Shown one piece after another: positions 5,887-7,801 of a stretch of DNA of 7,801 bases. Each line of letters opens with the position of its first letter. Position 1 is the first letter of the stretch. The stretch spans positions 1 to 7,801 of the forward strand of contig CAMLRI010000080.1 in NCBI GenBank assembly GCA_946482385.1, read 5' to 3'. A program made the position numbers and the translations under genes. This DNA comes from an uncultured Cellvibrio sp. (GTDB lineage: Bacteria > Pseudomonadota > Gammaproteobacteria > Pseudomonadales > Cellvibrionaceae). Under the pieces are notes generated by a model that saw only the letters and a list, made by a program, of their open reading frames with translations, searched no databases and had not been told where the DNA came from.

Positions 5887-7801
5887 ATGCCGCATATCCA
5901 TAAAGGAATAGTCGCCTGCGCGTTATTCCTTAGCAGCCTTTTAGTTTCTGTTACCAGCTTCGCCGCCCATGTGGCCACCCAAACCGCCGACCAGGTGGTG
6001 TATGCGCTCTTCTCCGCTCCCAATAAAATCGCGCGCTATGACCTGGCCTCGCAAAGCCTGCTCAGCGATGTCAGCCTCAGCAAAATCCCCACGGCTTTTG
6101 CGGTCGCCGATGGCATAGCTTATGTCGCTTTCCATCGCGAGCTGCGCGCCGTTGACTTGGCAAGCGGCAATAGTGAATTTATACGTAACACCAGCTTTGA
6201 CATTACCAGTGTGTTGGTGAGCGATGGAGTGATCTATGCGGCGATGACCAATGGCGCTGTCAATATGATCAAGGTGGAGGATTACAGCTTGGTAGATGCC
6301 GATAACTTCGGCTATGCAGGCGCCGGGGGCATGGTCATATCCTCTGTCCAGAGTGCCATTTATTCGCGCACAACTGGTGTCTCCCCCGCAGATATTCAAA
6401 AACACACCTTGGATAACGACGGCGCCATCATCGGTACCATCGACAGCCCCTATCACGGCGACTATGCAGGTGCCAGCCAACTCTACCTAAATACCAGTGA
6501 AAACAAAGTTTATGACAATGCCGGCATTGTTTATTTTGCAGCAGACCTCACCTACGCCGGCAGTTTGGGTGGGGCATTGGATGCGATGGCCTTTGTCGGC
6601 GACAACCCGGTCGTTGCACGCAACACTCGCCTGAGTTTGTACGGCAATAATCTTTTGGAATTGGGGCATTTTGACCTGCCAGCCAAACCTGATTACTTAG
6701 CAACCTATGAACAAGTAGTCTTCGCTTTCAGCCTGGCCAATAACAGCCTCACCGCCAGCACTTATGATGTATCCAGTTTTGAGCTACCCCAACCGGGTGA
6801 AGCTGCCGATCCGGTTGGCCTGGTTTACACCCCAGATTTTATTGCCCACAACAGCAATGACATTATTTATCTGGTAGATAAAGAAACCCTGAGTATTTTT
6901 CGCTGGTCGATCAGTGAAGCCAAATACTTATCCAGCTGGGCCATCTTAAATCCCCCTACTTGGGTTACTTATTCCAGCGCACACCAACGCCTGTACATGG
7001 GCTATGAATCAGGAAAAATTACCTACATAGATGTTACAGCGGAACAACCAATAGAAACCCACTTCACCACCCTGGCGCAAACAGTGCGCGGCCTGCTGGC
7101 CACAGGCAATTTCCTTTTCGCTGCCGATAATTCCGGCGCCTGGGCGACCCATTACAGTTTTGCTGCCAATGGCACCCAGATAGATTCACAAGACTGGGCC
7201 TACCTGGGTAACCAGTACACTTGGAACCCCGAACTCAACCGTGTCTATCACCACCGCGACGACACATCGCCAAACGATATTGTCTGGCGCGAACTAGACC
7301 CAGACACAGGGCTTTTCGTGAGCGAGGGCGAATCGCCTTATCATGGCGATACGGTTAATGTGCGCTACCCGCTGATTGTTAGCGATAACGGTGAATACCT
7401 ATTAAACGGCGCCGGCCAAATTATTAATGCACACACTGGCAATGTGCTTAATGCCTTATCCAACGACATCAGTGCCGGCACCTGGATAAATGACAAGCCC
7501 ATTACCATTACCGGCACTCCCAACCGTTTGCAATTCTGGAATTCCGATTTCAGTTTACAATCCGATTTTGTTCTGGCTGACACCAGCAGTACCCAGTTGT
7601 TCAACTTGAACCAGCAGCTGGTATTAATCAAACAATCCGCCTCTGGCCCGACAATTAGCGTTTTTGATCCCGACAACCTACCCGATGGCGACAGCGACGG
7701 CATACATGATCTTCGCGACAACTGCACTTTGGTTAGCAATTCAGATCAACTGGACTCAGACAACGATACTCTGGGCAATGCCTGTGATAGCGATGACGAT
7801 A
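5887..7801 (+). CDS. Exported beta-propeller-like protein with thrombospondin type 3 repeats (3' end outside window)
   Basis: The reading frame stays open for 638 codons to the window edge. AGGAGG lies five bases before the ATG. Residues 1-26 form a Sec signal peptide with a basic start, a hydrophobic run (VACALFLSSLLVSV) and a likely cut after SFA. Residues from about 38 to 590 carry recurring units of the form aromatic-rich strand, turn, then D-x-x-(S/T)G, for example IARYDLASQ, LRAVDLASGN, IYLVDKETLSIF, LYMGYESGKITYID and IINAHTGNVL. This is the look of a secreted beta-propeller, though no family was assigned. From residue 600 the sequence becomes DGDSDGIHDLRDNC and then NACDSDDD, the acidic, Cys-containing thrombospondin type 3 calcium-binding repeat. 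Such arrays often link domains in large surface or secreted proteins, so the missing part may be long. Function is unknown; a cell-surface adhesive or scaffolding role is a guess. Confidence 0.88.
   Translation, partial: MPHIHKGIVACALFLSSLLVSVTSFAAHVATQTADQVVYALFSAPNKIARYDLASQSLLSDVSLSKIPTAFAVADGIAYVAFHRELRAVDLASGNSEFIRNTSFDITSVLVSDGVIYAAMTNGAVNMIKVEDYSLVDADNFGYAGAGGMVISSVQSAIYSRTTGVSPADIQKHTLDNDGAIIGTIDSPYHGDYAGASQLYLNTSENKVYDNAGIVYFAADLTYAGSLGGALDAMAFVGDNPVVARNTRLSLYGNNLLELGHFDLPAKPDYLATYEQVVFAFSLANNSLTASTYDVSSFELPQPGEAADPVGLVYTPDFIAHNSNDIIYLVDKETLSIFRWSISEAKYLSSWAILNPPTWVTYSSAHQRLYMGYESGKITYIDVTAEQPIETHFTTLAQTVRGLLATGNFLFAADNSGAWATHYSFAANGTQIDSQDWAYLGNQYTWNPELNRVYHHRDDTSPNDIVWRELDPDTGLFVSEGESPYHGDTVNVRYPLIVSDNGEYLLNGAGQIINAHTGNVLNALSNDISAGTWINDKPITITGTPNRLQFWNSDFSLQSDFVLADTSSTQLFNLNQQLVLIKQSASGPTISVFDPDNLPDGDSDGIHDLRDNCTLVSNSDQLDSDNDTLGNACDSDDD

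Noticed and set aside
5887..5919. Lipobox-like IVAC at residues 8-11 of the exported protein
   Set aside because: The cysteine is at residue 11 with almost no hydrophobic stretch before it, and a normal signal peptidase I site (SFA) follows at 24-26, so a lipoprotein is unlikely.
5941..6480. Minus-strand open frame of 179 codons within the exported protein gene
   Set aside because: The plus-strand frame is open through the whole region, with a signal peptide and strong ribosome site. The antisense product is a repetitive Gly/Ile/Asp-rich shadow.

Overview
The window looks like a chromosomal segment of a gammaproteobacterium. The Pseudomonas-type RhlB helicase and the secreted thrombospondin-type-3 protein suggest Cellvibrio or a close relative in the Cellvibrionaceae; this is inferred from protein character, since no database search was possible. 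Coding density is high and no stretch over 300 bases lacks a gene. I see no rRNA, tRNA, CRISPR array, transposase or attachment site.

Left block, minus strand (about 3360 down to 1): an rhlB DEAD-box RNA helicase, probably starting at a TTG codon, is followed by a stem-loop with a UUCG tetraloop. Then come a ten-helix EamA/DMT-family transporter and a class III extradiol (DODA/YgiD-type) dioxygenase cut by the left edge. The transporter and dioxygenase are 38 bp apart and are probably co-transcribed.

Centre: a class I glutamine amidotransferase-like gene (3467-4162, plus) diverges from rhlB and converges on a cytochrome b561 gene (4182-4727, minus). The b561 gene in turn diverges from a small operon that encodes a 66-residue single-span membrane protein and a TetR-family regulator (4937-5770, plus). 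A perfect dyad, ACAGACC-GGTT-GGTCTGT, lies inside the promoter of that operon. The regulator carries a cysteine in a setting resembling the redox-sensing Cys of NemR. Together these suggest an autoregulated electrophile- or oxidant-responsive locus, the most interesting regulatory unit here.

Right block: after a 116-bp intergenic region with a 21-bp imperfect dyad, a large exported protein begins at 5887 and runs off the right edge. It has a Sec signal peptide, roughly 570 residues that read like a beta-propeller, and the beginning of a calcium-binding thrombospondin type 3 repeat array. This gene is visibly more AT-rich than the left half of the window.
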